A stretch of 64,000 nt of DNA from Macrococcus capreoli (GCF_025628935.1 NZ_JAOTIS010000005.1:62001-126000), one strand, 5' to 3'; positions 31,060 to 42,561 are shown, counted from the stretch's first letter. The notes: generated by a model not told the origin, from the sequence alone. Numbers and translations are program-made.

Positions 31060-31989
31060 ATGGAAGAAAATCATTATAGTTTACAAGTGAGTCATTTAAA
31101 CAAAACAATCAACAAGAAACACATCATTAAAGATTTAAGTTTCGACGTAAAAAAAGGTGAGGTCTTTGGGTTTCTAGGGCCTAATGGCGCCGGGAAAACA
31201 ACGACGATTCGTATGATTGTTGGCCTTACATCACCCACTTCAGGTGATATTAAAGTATTCGGACGTTCAGTAGTTACAGATCGACATGAAGTAATGAAAG
31301 ATATCGGTGCGATTGTTGAGAATCCTGAATTATACCCATTTTTAAGCGGTTTAGAAAATTTAAAGCAATACGCAAGAATGCAAAAAGGTATTAGCAAGTC
31401 GGATATTGACAGAGTAGTTAAATTAGTTGGGCTTGAAAATCGTATTAAAGAAAAAGTGAAACGTTATTCATTAGGTATGCGTCAACGCCTAGGTTTAGCA
31501 CAAGCATTACTTCACCAACCGAAAATATTAATATTAGATGAACCAACAAACGGTTTAGATCCAGCAGGGATTCGCGAAATTCGTGACTACATTAAAAAAT
31601 TAGCCCGTGAAGAAAATATGTCAGTCATCGTGTCCAGCCATTTAATGAGTGAAATGGAATTGATGTGTGACAGATTCGGTATCATTCAAAATGGAAAAAT
31701 GGTGCGCATTGAAGACGTAAATACTGTCGTAACTGTTAATGATGTTGTAAAACATCATTTCGATGTATATCCAGTAGATCAGGCAGTAAAATGCTTAAAC
31801 GAAAAAAATATCCCTTTTACATTAACCGAAAATATGATTACCGTCGATATCGCCCCAAAAGATGTACCACAAATGGTGCGCGATCTCGTTAATGCAAATG
31901 TTGATATATACGGTGTGACAAAAGAGAAATTATCTTTAGAAGATCGTTTTATGGCATTAACAAAAGAAGGAGGCGGTAGCATTGTTTAA
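31060..31989 (+). CDS. ABC transporter ATP-binding protein, BcrA-like
   Basis: A 309-residue ATPase of the ABC-2/DrrA-BcrA group. Walker A GPNGAGKTT is at about residues 44-52, the signature SLGMRQR at about 143-149, Walker B LILDEPTNGLD and H-loop SSHLMSEME follow, and a short C-terminal extension ends the chain. It pairs with the permease whose start overlaps its last codons. Such two-component exporters often give resistance to bacitracin, lantibiotics or similar wall-active peptides; the substrate here cannot be read. ATG 31060 with GGAGGTG is the start. This pair is an accessory insertion between tcdA and rarA. Confidence 0.85.
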   Translation: MEENHYSLQVSHLNKTINKKHIIKDLSFDVKKGEVFGFLGPNGAGKTTTIRMIVGLTSPTSGDIKVFGRSVVTDRHEVMKDIGAIVENPELYPFLSGLENLKQYARMQKGISKSDIDRVVKLVGLENRIKEKVKRYSLGMRQRLGLAQALLHQPKILILDEPTNGLDPAGIREIRDYIKKLAREENMSVIVSSHLMSEMELMCDRFGIIQNGKMVRIEDVNTVVTVNDVVKHHFDVYPVDQAVKCLNEKNIPFTLTENMITVDIAPKDVPQMVRDLVNANVDIYGVTKEKLSLEDRFMALTKEGGGSIV

Positions 31990-32971
31990 GTTAGTGATAA
32001 ATGAATTTAATAAATATTTTAATCGACTCGGTACGTATATGATGCTTGTCATCATTGTTGCTTTTATGTTGCTGGGAACTTTTTTAGGAATGAAGTTTAG
32101 CAGTGCAGATAATAGTAAAGAATATACTAGTAACTGGAAAACGGAAGTGAAGCAAGATATTGAAAAATATCATCAACGTTTAGCAACTATTGCCAAAAAG
32201 AAGGAAGATAATAAGTCACTGAATGATATTACAGACGAAGCGACGTTAGGAGAAAAAATTCAGAAGTTAGAATTTTACTTAAAGGAAGACGTTCAGCCTC
32301 CTGCAACGAATAATTTTTATCAAACATTATTAGATACAAACGGTTTTATTTCATTTGTAACAATTATGATCATCATCATCTGTAGCAGTTTAATGTCAAG
32401 AGAACATCAGCAAGGCACGATTAAGTTATTGCTGATTAGACCAGCATCTAGATTAAAGATATTCTTCTCGAAATATATTTTTGCAATTTTAGTTTCATTC
32501 ATTTTCTTAATTTTTACTTACGGTATGACAGCGCTCATAAGTCTGTTCTCTACAAAAATGAACCCGTCAGCAACACTTGCTGTTTCTGGTCGAAAAGGAT
32601 TAAAAATGATCAACGTATATGATGTATTAGGTCAGCAGTTATTTGCTAACCTGTTATTTATCGTAACATTCGCAACAATTGCATTCGTACTATCTGTCAT
32701 TTTTAAAAATACTGCACTTAGCTTAGGTGTAACATTTGCATTGATGTTCTTCGGTGATTTAGTTGTTATGTTCTTAAGCAGTAAGACGAAGTTGGTAGAA
32801 TGGATATGGCCGGCGAACTGGGATTTATCAAAATACTTAGCGACAAATTCATCGGAACTGGTGGATAAAGATTTATCGTTTGCGTTTAGTTTAAGTTATG
32901 ATATTGTAATGCTTATCGTAATTTTGACTGTAGCAGCATGGATCTTTAATAAACGTGACGTAGCAAATTAA
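31982..32971 (+). CDS. ABC-2 type permease
   Basis: A 329-residue membrane protein with one N-terminal helix (about 18-35), a soluble loop of about 90 residues and then five helices, the layout of ABC-2 permeases such as BcrB. TLLDTNGFISFVTIMIII and MSREHQQGTIKLLLIRPASR are typical. The TTG start (31982) overlaps the ATPase gene by eight bases with AAGGAGG inside that gene, so the two are translationally coupled. Confidence 0.85.
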   Translation: MFKLVINEFNKYFNRLGTYMMLVIIVAFMLLGTFLGMKFSSADNSKEYTSNWKTEVKQDIEKYHQRLATIAKKKEDNKSLNDITDEATLGEKIQKLEFYLKEDVQPPATNNFYQTLLDTNGFISFVTIMIIIICSSLMSREHQQGTIKLLLIRPASRLKIFFSKYIFAILVSFIFLIFTYGMTALISLFSTKMNPSATLAVSGRKGLKMINVYDVLGQQLFANLLFIVTFATIAFVLSVIFKNTALSLGVTFALMFFGDLVVMFLSSKTKLVEWIWPANWDLSKYLATNSSELVDKDLSFAFSLSYDIVMLIVILTVAAWIFNKRDVAN

Positions 32972-32974
32972 TTA

Positions 32975-33015
32975 AACAAGCATTGAGAAGGTGTATCCTT
33001 ATCTCAATGCTTGTT
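32975..33015. terminator. Shared terminator between permease and rarA
   Basis: AACAAGCATTGAGA and its complement (near 33002-33015) form a hairpin between two converging genes. The right arm overlaps the last codons of rarA on the other strand. T-runs are weak on either side. Confidence 0.65.
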
Positions 33016-34281
33016 TTGCTGTGCTTTTATATTATCGTAAATTTGTTTAAATTGAGTTTCTGCTTTACTCGTAGTCTTCGGTATGTAGTATTGTTTCTGT
33101 TTCATAGTATCCGGTAAATATTGCTGGGCGATAAATCCTGATGCTGCGTGATGTGGATATTGATACCCCATTCCATTGCCTAAGTCTTTCGCACCTTGAT
33201 AATGTGCATCCTTTAAATGTTTCGGAATTGCACCGATCTTCCCGTTACGTACGTCTGATAATGCAGCATCAATTGCCACAATACCTGAATTAGATTTCGG
33301 TGATAAACAGAGTTCAATAACCGCCTGCGCTAACGGAATGCGTGCTTCCGGAAAGCCAAGTCGTTCAGCAGATTCAATAGCGGCAAGTGTGCGACTACCA
33401 GCGGATGGGCTGGCGAGTCCTACATCTTCATAACTAATAACGAGCAATCTTCGGGCAATGGTCGGTAAGTCACCACCTTCTATCAGGCGGGCTAAATAAT
33501 GCAGTGCGGCATCAACATCACTCCCGCGAATCGATTTCTGGAATGCGCTCATTAAGTCGTAATGCATATCACCATCTTTATCGAACTGGAAACTCGATTT
33601 TTGTAAACAATCTTTAGCATCTTTTAAAGTAATGTTTATCGGATCTTTCGATTCTGATGAAAGTATTGCAAGTTCTAATGCATTTAAACTCGTACGAATA
33701 TCACCTTGCGCACTTTGGACGAAATGGTTGAGAGCAGCGTCTTCAATTTCAATTGTTTCGTTACCAAATCCATTTGCTTTGTCGTGTATCGCACGTAACA
33801 GCGCAGTTTTTATTTCTTCCTCTGACAATGTATGAAGCTCAAATATTTGTGTTCTGCTACGAATTGCAGGATTAATGGCGTGATATGGATTGCTCGTTGT
33901 CGCCCCGATTAATATTATTTGACCATTTTCAAGATGAGGTAACAAGAAATCTTGTTTTCCTTTATCAAGGCGATGAATTTCGTCGAGTAACAGAATCACC
34001 TGACCACTCATTTTTGCTTCATCTGCTATCATTTGCATATCTTTTTTAGTATGGGTTACTGCGTTGAGCTGTCGAAATTTAACAGCGGTACTACCAGCAA
34101 TTGCTCTTGCAATACTCGTCTTACCGACACCTGGTGGACCATACAGAATCATTGATGAAAGGCGCTTTGCATTAACCATTCTACGTATGATGCCTTGTTC
34201 GCCAACTAGATGTTGCTGGCCTATGACTTCATCAATCGTTGTCGGACGCATTCTATAAGCTAAAGGTTCCAATTTATTCAC
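33004..34281 (-). CDS. rarA: Replication-associated recombination protein RarA (MgsA)
   Basis: A 425-residue AAA+ ATPase that acts at stalled replication forks. Features: MRPTTIDEVIGQQHLVG at the N-terminus, Walker A YGPPGVGKTS (about 49-58), Walker B LLLDEIHRLDKGKQD, GATTSNPYH, and the C-terminal tetramerisation region (DVGLASP, KDAHYQGAKDLGNGMGYQYPHH). It is on the opposite strand to almost all neighbours. RBS AGGAGTG on its strand. Confidence 0.95.
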   Translation of the reverse strand: MNKLEPLAYRMRPTTIDEVIGQQHLVGEQGIIRRMVNAKRLSSMILYGPPGVGKTSIARAIAGSTAVKFRQLNAVTHTKKDMQMIADEAKMSGQVILLLDEIHRLDKGKQDFLLPHLENGQIILIGATTSNPYHAINPAIRSRTQIFELHTLSEEEIKTALLRAIHDKANGFGNETIEIEDAALNHFVQSAQGDIRTSLNALELAILSSESKDPINITLKDAKDCLQKSSFQFDKDGDMHYDLMSAFQKSIRGSDVDAALHYLARLIEGGDLPTIARRLLVISYEDVGLASPSAGSRTLAAIESAERLGFPEARIPLAQAVIELCLSPKSNSGIVAIDAALSDVRNGKIGAIPKHLKDAHYQGAKDLGNGMGYQYPHHAASGFIAQQYLPDTMKQKQYYIPKTTSKAETQFKQIYDNIKAQQNKH

Positions 34282-34355
34282 TCCTTTAGCAAAAGTGTAC
34301 CTTATTTTAAGTGAAAATGTGATAAAATTGATTTATTGAAAAGGAGCGTAGCAAA

Positions 34356-34775
34356 ATGAAAATTTCCACAAAAGGTAGATACGGCTTAACATTAATGATT
34401 TCACTAGCGAAACGATATGAGACAAAGCCTGTATCATTAAAAATAATAGCAGAAGAAAATCAATTAAGTGATTTATATTTAGAACAACTGGTTGGTCCAT
34501 TACGTAATGCAGGATTAATCAAAAGTGTTCGTGGTGCAAAAGGCGGTTATATGTTAGTAAAATCTCCTAAAGAGGTGACGGCTGCAGATATTATTCGATT
34601 ACTGGAAGGCCCGATTACACCTGTTGAAGGTATTGAAGAAGAACCGCCAGCACAAAAGCAGCTATGGATGGACATTCGCGATGCAGTGAAGAAAGTGCTG
34701 GATGAAACGACGTTAGAGGATTTAATGAATTATAAAGATGAAGATATTATAGAAGGTTATATGTTCTATATTTAG
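34356..34775 (+). CDS. cymR: Rrf2-family regulator CymR
   Basis: A 139-residue Rrf2 regulator: the N-terminal winged helix MKISTKGRYGLTLMISLAKR and LYLEQLVGPLRNAGLIKSVRGAKGGY match CymR, which with CysK represses cysteine and sulfur genes in bacilli and staphylococci. No iron-sulfur ligand cysteines, as expected for CymR. Unusually there is no cysteine at all: S. aureus CymR is reported to sense oxidation by Cys25, where this protein has Pro25. It lies next to rarA, divergent from it, as is common. RBS AAGGAG. Confidence 0.9.
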   Translation: MKISTKGRYGLTLMISLAKRYETKPVSLKIIAEENQLSDLYLEQLVGPLRNAGLIKSVRGAKGGYMLVKSPKEVTAADIIRLLEGPITPVEGIEEEPPAQKQLWMDIRDAVKKVLDETTLEDLMNYKDEDIIEGYMFYI

Positions 34776-34784
34776 GTGAATAAT

Positions 34785-35423
34785 ATGACGATATTTCAAA
34801 AATTAAAAATTGAAGATAAATCCGTTTTTGTCGTAAATCAACCGGCAGATTATAATGTATTTAGTGAAAGTCATGATCATATCACTGGGCATCATGATAT
34901 TATTTTTGCGTTTGTAGTAGATATTAAAGGGTTTAAACAAACCGTTCAAAGTTGTCTGGCTTCATCATCTTTGAATAAAGGTGGCCTGTTATTTGTCGCT
35001 TATCCGAAGAAAGGTAATAAGAAATATGATTCATATATACATCGCGATGAAATATTTCCAGCTTTAAAAGTGATGGATGATGGCTATATTCAAGGAACAG
35101 ATTATAAGTTTAATCGTATGGTATCAATGGACGAAGTATATACGGTTGTTGGTATTAAATATGTACCAGAACGAAAAGTGTCAAAAGCTGCAAGTCAGTG
35201 TGTTGCAGATTATGCGGATAAAGTAGATGACGTTATAGCAATATTACAACAAGATGTTATACCTTTCTTTAATAGCTTAACACCTGGTTATAAGAAAGAC
35301 TGGGCACGTTATTTATTCAGTGCGAAACAAGAAAAAACACGGTTAAAACGAATCGAAGAAATGCATCATATTTTAAGAGAAGGTTATAAAACGAAAGAGT
35401 TATACCGTCAACATAAAAAATAG
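34785..35423 (+). CDS. YdeI/OmpD-associated family C-terminal protein, DUF3052-like N-terminus
   Basis: A 212-residue protein. The last 70 residues (TPGYKKDWARYLFSAKQEKTRLKRIEEM) match the YdeI/OmdA family end, where bacteria have been said to gain peptide or bacteriocin protection; the mechanism is not known. The first half (about 1-125) resembles a DUF3052-like fold by eye only. ATG 34785 is taken with TAGGTG as RBS, seven bases before it; an in-frame GTG 34776 lies in that RBS. It follows cymR by nine bases. Confidence 0.6.
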   Translation: MTIFQKLKIEDKSVFVVNQPADYNVFSESHDHITGHHDIIFAFVVDIKGFKQTVQSCLASSSLNKGGLLFVAYPKKGNKKYDSYIHRDEIFPALKVMDDGYIQGTDYKFNRMVSMDEVYTVVGIKYVPERKVSKAASQCVADYADKVDDVIAILQQDVIPFFNSLTPGYKKDWARYLFSAKQEKTRLKRIEEMHHILREGYKTKELYRQHKK

Positions 35424-35452
35424 TGGTCGCGAGAATGCGACCACTATTTTTC
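35420..35452. terminator. Bidirectional terminator covering both stop codons
   Basis: ATAGTGGTCGC (35420-35430) and its exact complement (35437-35447) form an 11-pair stem with a six-base loop, then T5 on the plus strand and T6 on the minus strand. The left arm holds the plus-strand TAG (35421-35423), the right arm the minus-strand TAG (35444-35446). Confidence 0.9.
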
Positions 35453-36445
35453 TTCGGTTATTTCTTTTAGCCAGCGATAACTTTGATATAATTTATCTAA
35501 ATCATAAATGTAGCTCACAACTATTAATTCATCGACATTGTATTCATCCTGGAAAGCTTGTAGTTCTTTTTTTACAGTTTCTTTAGAACCAATAAATCCT
35601 GTTCTTGTTCGTGACATTGCCATTTGTTTTTCTTGAGCCGTCCATAATAAATCCATATCTTCTACAGGAGGTTGTAGTGGTAATCTTGAATTTCTAACGA
35701 CACTTAAGAAGAATTGGTGTGTAGACGTTGCTAAATATTCTGCCTCTTCATCAGTTTCTCCTATGATGACATTTGTTCCAACCATGACATAAGGTTGATC
35801 TAGATACTCTGATTTCTGGAATAGATTGCGGTATATTGCAATCGCTTCTTTCATTTGTTCTGGTGCGAAGTGACCGGCGAAGGCATACGGTAATCCAATT
35901 CGCGCAGCTAAATGAGCTGAGTCAGTTGATGAGCCTAATACGTAAATCGGAACATTTGTATCGGCACCAGGATAGGCTTTGACGAATCCTTGTTTTTCTT
36001 CAGGTCCGAAATACTTTAATAATTCCTGGATTTCTTCCGGGAAAGTATAGACACTGTCATGACGATCACGACGTAATGCACTTGCTGTCATCATATCTGT
36101 TCCAGGCGCACGACCTAACCCTAAGTTTAAGCGGTTTGGATAAATGGTAGCAAGCGTACCAATTTGTTCTGCAACAACAAGTGGTGCGTGGTTTGGTAAC
36201 ATGATGCCACCTGAACCGACAGGAATTGTTTTCGTATTTTGTAATACGTGACTCATAAGTATTGTTGTTGCTGAACTCACTAAGCTTGGCGTATTGTGAT
36301 GCTCAGCAATCCAGTATCGGTTATAGCCGAGCTCTTCTGCTAGTTGAGCCAACGCAACGACCTGGTCAATTGCATCTTTATTCGTATCACCTTTACGAAC
36401 GGGGGCCAGGTTAAGGATTGAAACAGGGATATTAATATTAGACAT
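35444..36445 (-). CDS. LLM-class flavin-dependent monooxygenase-like protein
   Basis: A 333-residue protein of the bacterial luciferase-like (alkanal monooxygenase) superfamily: N-terminal [57 protein letters not shown] and [13 protein letters not shown]. These enzymes use reduced FMN to oxidise aldehydes and other small molecules; the substrate is unknown. The MsnO8 branch of the family is the closest I recall. It faces the YdeI-like gene and shares its terminator. RBS AAGGAGA. Confidence 0.8.
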   Translation of the reverse strand: MSNINIPVSILNLAPVRKGDTNKDAIDQVVALAQLAEELGYNRYWIAEHHNTPSLVSSATTILMSHVLQNTKTIPVGSGGIMLPNHAPLVVAEQIGTLATIYPNRLNLGLGRAPGTDMMTASALRRDRHDSVYTFPEEIQELLKYFGPEEKQGFVKAYPGADTNVPIYVLGSSTDSAHLAARIGLPYAFAGHFAPEQMKEAIAIYRNLFQKSEYLDQPYVMVGTNVIIGETDEEAEYLATSTHQFFLSVVRNSRLPLQPPVEDMDLLWTAQEKQMAMSRTRTGFIGSKETVKKELQAFQDEYNVDELIVVSYIYDLDKLYQSYRWLKEITEEK

Positions 36446-36467
36446 TCGATAATCTCCTTTTATTTTT

Positions 36468-36546
36468 GTACCGATAGTTTAGCACTTGGGTCGGGAATAA
36501 GGATAATTATTTGCTTAGAGGTTGGATTAGTACGAACGAACAATCG
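36468..36546. repeat. Copy A of a dispersed three-block intergenic repeat
   Basis: GTACCGA (36468-36474), AGGATAATTAT (36500-36510) and AACGAACAATCG (36535-36546) occur in the same order and orientation at 53128-53178, at shorter spacing. It lies upstream of the minus-strand monooxygenase gene. Confidence 0.45.
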
Positions 36547-36636
36547 AGTTAATCAAAATATAAATAGTACGCTAGCCTTCATAAAATAAACTATCCAACA
36601 ATTGATATTTGCATTTTTTATATAAAGAAGTAGTTT

Positions 36637-36861
36637 TCAGTCAATCCATTTTGTAAAATACTTTTCTAATGCACGTTTAGTAATTATTTTACCAATGTAA
36701 TCATGAAAAGCCTTTACATTAAATGAATTCTTCCCCTTAATATCACAAATATTGTTTTTTGCATAATATCTCTCCCTACATATAAAGCGGAGAATCGTCA
36801 AAGTATTTTTAACAACATAAATCTTTACAATTTTTACACTTGAGCAAATTAGATAGAGTTT
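36637..36861 (-). pseudogene. Possible C-terminal gene remnant without a start codon
   Basis: On the minus strand a frame without stops runs 74 codons from after tandem TAA (36862-36867) to TGA 36637-36639. It encodes a basic stretch that includes NNICDIKGKNSFNVKAFHDY and ends ITKRALEKYFTKWID. The composition (Lys/Tyr/Phe-rich, mixed hydrophobic and charged) looks like real protein more than AT-rich noise. There is no ATG and no RBS, so it cannot be a full gene here. I do not recognise the family. Confidence 0.3.
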
Positions 36862-36916
36862 TTATTAAAAGGGTGTTATGATAAGTTATTGAAAAAAACG
36901 AAAGGATGTTCAAATC

Positions 36917-39170
<2,254 letters not shown>

Positions 39171-39176
39171 TTTTTT

Positions 39177-39210
39177 AAAGAAGGCAGCGATGTCTTCTTT
39201 TTTATTTTTT
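39177..39210 (+). terminator. Terminator after mnmA
   Basis: AAGAAGGCA pairs loosely with TGTCTTCTT and ends in T6, followed by more T-rich sequence. Confidence 0.65.
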
Positions 39211-39250
39211 GATATAATATAACAACGACTATGGAAAAGGGAGTTCAAGC

Positions 39251-39910
39251 ATGGACGATAAACATTTAATGCAACTCATTGAAAATAAACAATACGAAGC
39301 AGCTTTAAAAATATTAATCGAGGCAATTGAAGCAGAACCTGAAGAAGTGACACATTACATTAACGTCGGAACTATTTTACTCGATTCAAATAAACCGGTA
39401 GAAGCAGAACGCTTCTTCCAGAAAGCAATAACGGTTGATCCGACACACGGCGGCGCTTATTATGGTTTAGCCAATATTTATTATAATGTCGATCGCTTTG
39501 ATGAAGCGGTGAAGTTATATCATAAAGCTATCGAAAATGGTCTTGAAGACGGGGATACATATTATATGTTAGGGATGTCATTTGTGAATTTAAGTGACTT
39601 CGCATCAGCGCTACCGTTTTTAATGCGTGCTAATGAATTGAAACCAGATGATACCGAAATTACATTCCAGTATGGGTTAGTGATGTGCCAGATGAATATG
39701 TTTGCTGAAGCATCAAAGACATTGCAACGCGTCTTAAGTGATGATCCAGAACATACGGATGCGATTTACAATAAAGCACTCGCAGACTATATGATGACAG
39801 AGAATATCGATGCAGCTATTACTGAATTTGAGCGTGTCATAGCAATTCAGCCAGACCATTTACTTGCAGGCCATGCCATCACAACATTTAAAGCAATGAA
39901 GGAGGAATAA
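39251..39910 (+). CDS. Tetratricopeptide-repeat protein
   Basis: A 219-residue protein of about six 34-residue TPR units (for example AERFFQKAITVDPTHGGAYYGLANIYYN and AVKLYHKAIENGLEDGDTYYMLGMS across 70-135). Such repeats bind other proteins. It sits between mnmA and recD2 throughout the staphylococci and bacilli; no function is known to me. The start has AAAGGGAG; recD2 starts two bases after its stop. Confidence 0.85.
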   Translation: MDDKHLMQLIENKQYEAALKILIEAIEAEPEEVTHYINVGTILLDSNKPVEAERFFQKAITVDPTHGGAYYGLANIYYNVDRFDEAVKLYHKAIENGLEDGDTYYMLGMSFVNLSDFASALPFLMRANELKPDDTEITFQYGLVMCQMNMFAEASKTLQRVLSDDPEHTDAIYNKALADYMMTENIDAAITEFERVIAIQPDHLLAGHAITTFKAMKEE

Positions 39911-39912
39911 AC

Positions 39913-42312
39913 TTGGAGAACGCCACTTTATTTGATCAATCTTACGTAAAAGGCACAATCACCCGTATACTTTTTCAAAATAACGATAACTTTTATACGG
40001 TATTAAAAGCCGAAGTTATGGATACAAATGAAGATTTTGACGATGAAGTGACGGTCACAGGATTTCTCCCACAAATTGCAGAAGGGGATACTTATACGTT
40101 TACAGGTAAACTTGTAACGCATGCAAAGTACGGTAAGCAATTACAGGCAGAAAAGTTTGAAAAAGACTTACCACAGTCTAAAGATGGTATTATTCATTAT
40201 TTGTCCAGTGAAATGTTTAAAGGTGTCGGGAAGAAAACAGCACGTACGATTGTTGAAACACTTGGTGAAGATGCGCTGAATATTATTCTGGATGATAAAT
40301 CAAGTCTAGATAAGATTCCGAAATTATCTCAGGAAAAGAAGGATCTAATCTATAATACAATCAATGAAAATCAAGCCATCGAAAAAATAATGATTCAGTT
40401 GAACGACTGGGGATTTGGTCCGCAACTTGCGATGAAAATTTATCAATTCTATAAAGATGATACGATTCGTGCTATAAAAGAATCTCCGTATCAACTTGTG
40501 TTAGATATTGATGGTATCGGATTTAATAAAGCAGATGATTTAGCAAAGCATATCGGCATTGATAATAACCATCCTGAACGATTAAAGGCAGCGCTTGTAT
40601 ATGGTCTTGACCAGGCATCACTTCAAAATGGTCATACGTATATTCCAGATCAGATCTTACTGGAAACAAGTTATGAACTACTAACGAAAAATGGTTCACA
40701 AGTTAATCCTGATAGTCTTGTGCATGCGTTAACGGAATTATGTGAAGAGAAGAAATTGTTAGTAGAACATGACAAAAATATTTATATTCCAAGTCTTTTT
40801 TATTCGGAAACGAAAACAGTACAAATCTTACATCGTTTGATGCATCATAAAGAACATTTGAAACAATTCGAACAGTCAGAAGTGATGTTAGCAATCGGTG
40901 AAATTGAACAGCTGTTTGAAGTGAGTTACGCTGAAAAGCAAAAAGAAGCATTAATGCAGGCGATGAATAGTAAACTCATGATTCTTTCTGGTGGACCCGG
41001 GACAGGTAAGACAACAGTTGTCCGTGGGATTGTAACGTTATATGCTGAACTGCATGGACTCAGTCTCGATTACGATGATTATGATGGTCAGGACTTTCCG
41101 ATTGTCGTTGCAGCCCCTACAGGACGTGCTTCCAAGCGGTTGTACGAATCAACAGGGCTCGAAGCGACAACGATCCATCGACTGATTGGTTGGACACGTG
41201 ATAATAAACCTGATGATATACTGGACAATGAAATTACGGCCAAACTTATCATCATCGACGAAATGTCGATGGTGGATACGTGGCTGATGTTCCAGTTGAT
41301 GAAAGCTGTACCGAATGACGCACAAATCATTTTCGTTGGAGACCAGGATCAGTTACCATCTGTAGGTCCGGGTCAAGTGTTTAAAGATTTAATCGAGTCT
41401 CAAATTATGCCTCAAATTGAACTGAATGAAGTGTATCGTCAGCAAGAAGGTTCGTCTATAGTTGAACTGGCACATCAAATTAAACGCAATGAACCATTTG
41501 ATATTACAAAGCGTTATAGTGACCGTAGCTTTATTCCTTGTACAGCGGATCAAATTCCTGAAGTCATCGAAAAAATTGTGACGTCAGCTGTGAATAAAGG
41601 TTATGATATGCGTGATATACAAGTACTGGCACCGATTTATCGTGGAAATGCAGGTATTCGTGCACTTAATAAAGTGCTGCAGAAAATATTAAATCCAGCT
41701 GATGAAGATAAGCGTGAAATGGAGTTTGGAGATGTAATCTATCGTAAACAAGATAAAGTACTGCAACTCGTCAACCGACCAGAAGATGGTGTCTTTAATG
41801 GAGATATTGGTGAAATCGTCGGCATTTTTACAGCTGCTGAGAATGCATTGAATAAAGATGTTGTCATTGTTGATTATGATGGCAATGAAGTAACGTATAC
41901 AAAAGCTGATTTAATTGAGATTACACATGCGTATTGCTGTTCGATCCATAAATCGCAAGGTTCAGAATTTCCGATTGTGATCATGCCGGTTGTAAATCAA
42001 TACTTTAGAATGCTACAGAAAAATATATTATATACTGGCCTAACCCGTGCGAAACAATCGCTTATATTTTGCGGGGATGTCAATGCATTTAATGAAGGGA
42101 TAAAGCGATTAGGCAATGCCAGATTTACTTCGTTTTATCAGTTTCTATTAGATTATTTTAATACAGATGAACAAAAAAATATCAATCAAAATAATATTGA
42201 ACACGTTTCAAATGTATTACCTTTTAAAGTGGGTGAAATGACAGCAGATAACATGCATCTGGTTTCACCAATGATAAATATGGAAGATATTACGCCTTAT
42301 GATTATCTTTAA
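39913..42312 (+). CDS. recD2: RecD2 family 5'-3' DNA helicase
   Basis: A 799-residue SF1B helicase. An N-terminal OB-like part (TITRILFQNNDNFYTVL), helix-hairpin-helix repeats (around residues 100-220, FKGVGKKTARTI), then the helicase core: Walker A LSGGPGTGKTT at about 357-367, Walker B IIIDEMSMVD, VGDQDQLPSVGPG and late motif THAYCCSIHKSQGSE. It functions in repair and fork maintenance without RecBC. TTG start, RBS GGAGGA. Confidence 0.95.
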   Translation: MENATLFDQSYVKGTITRILFQNNDNFYTVLKAEVMDTNEDFDDEVTVTGFLPQIAEGDTYTFTGKLVTHAKYGKQLQAEKFEKDLPQSKDGIIHYLSSEMFKGVGKKTARTIVETLGEDALNIILDDKSSLDKIPKLSQEKKDLIYNTINENQAIEKIMIQLNDWGFGPQLAMKIYQFYKDDTIRAIKESPYQLVLDIDGIGFNKADDLAKHIGIDNNHPERLKAALVYGLDQASLQNGHTYIPDQILLETSYELLTKNGSQVNPDSLVHALTELCEEKKLLVEHDKNIYIPSLFYSETKTVQILHRLMHHKEHLKQFEQSEVMLAIGEIEQLFEVSYAEKQKEALMQAMNSKLMILSGGPGTGKTTVVRGIVTLYAELHGLSLDYDDYDGQDFPIVVAAPTGRASKRLYESTGLEATTIHRLIGWTRDNKPDDILDNEITAKLIIIDEMSMVDTWLMFQLMKAVPNDAQIIFVGDQDQLPSVGPGQVFKDLIESQIMPQIELNEVYRQQEGSSIVELAHQIKRNEPFDITKRYSDRSFIPCTADQIPEVIEKIVTSAVNKGYDMRDIQVLAPIYRGNAGIRALNKVLQKILNPADEDKREMEFGDVIYRKQDKVLQLVNRPEDGVFNGDIGEIVGIFTAAENALNKDVVIVDYDGNEVTYTKADLIEITHAYCCSIHKSQGSEFPIVIMPVVNQYFRMLQKNILYTGLTRAKQSLIFCGDVNAFNEGIKRLGNARFTSFYQFLLDYFNTDEQKNINQNNIEHVSNVLPFKVGEMTADNMHLVSPMINMEDITPYDYL

Positions 42313-42313
42313 G

Positions 42314-42343
42314 TTGACGTGTATCATTCATATCAATTATAAT
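42314..42343 (+). promoter_or_regulatory. Promoter of alaS
   Basis: TTGACG at 42314-42319, 18 bases, TATAAT at 42338-42343; start near 42350. Confidence 0.75.
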
Positions 42344-42349
42344 TTAAAT

Positions 42350-42545
42350 AATTCAAATTTAAAGATGAGTAAGTAATCACTCAAGACTAAGAGACATATC
42401 GGTTGGTGCAAGATATGCTTGATATTACTGAAGCTACTTTATCTCATTCAAGATGAATATGTAACGAGTGATGACATTGTCATAACTAGGGTGGTACCGC
42501 GAACACGTTCGTCCCTTTTTTAGGGATGGACGTGTATTTTTATTT
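42350..42545 (+). promoter_or_regulatory. T-box leader of alaS, specifier GCU
   Basis: T-box AGGGTGGTACCGCG at 42488-42501; terminator with arms around 42504-42516 and 42523-42535 and a T-rich tail. Stem I closes by ATGAG-TAAGT (from 42365) with ACTTTATCTCAT (to about 42447); the Ala codon GCT at 42433-42435 lies just inside, where a specifier is expected. Only about 40 bases separate stem I from the T-box, leaving room for a single stem (TGACA/TGTCA), so this is a short form. Confidence 0.88.
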
Positions 42546-42561
42546 AAAGGGAGAGATATGA

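Larger units (their letters stand above)
36446..36916. other. 470-base intergenic region between divergent genes
   Basis: It holds the minus-strand promoter area of the monooxygenase, three motifs also found at 53128-53178 (see repeats), a minus-strand open stretch with protein-like composition at 36637-36861, and the cysteine desulfurase leader. No RNA gene was recognised. Confidence 0.6.
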
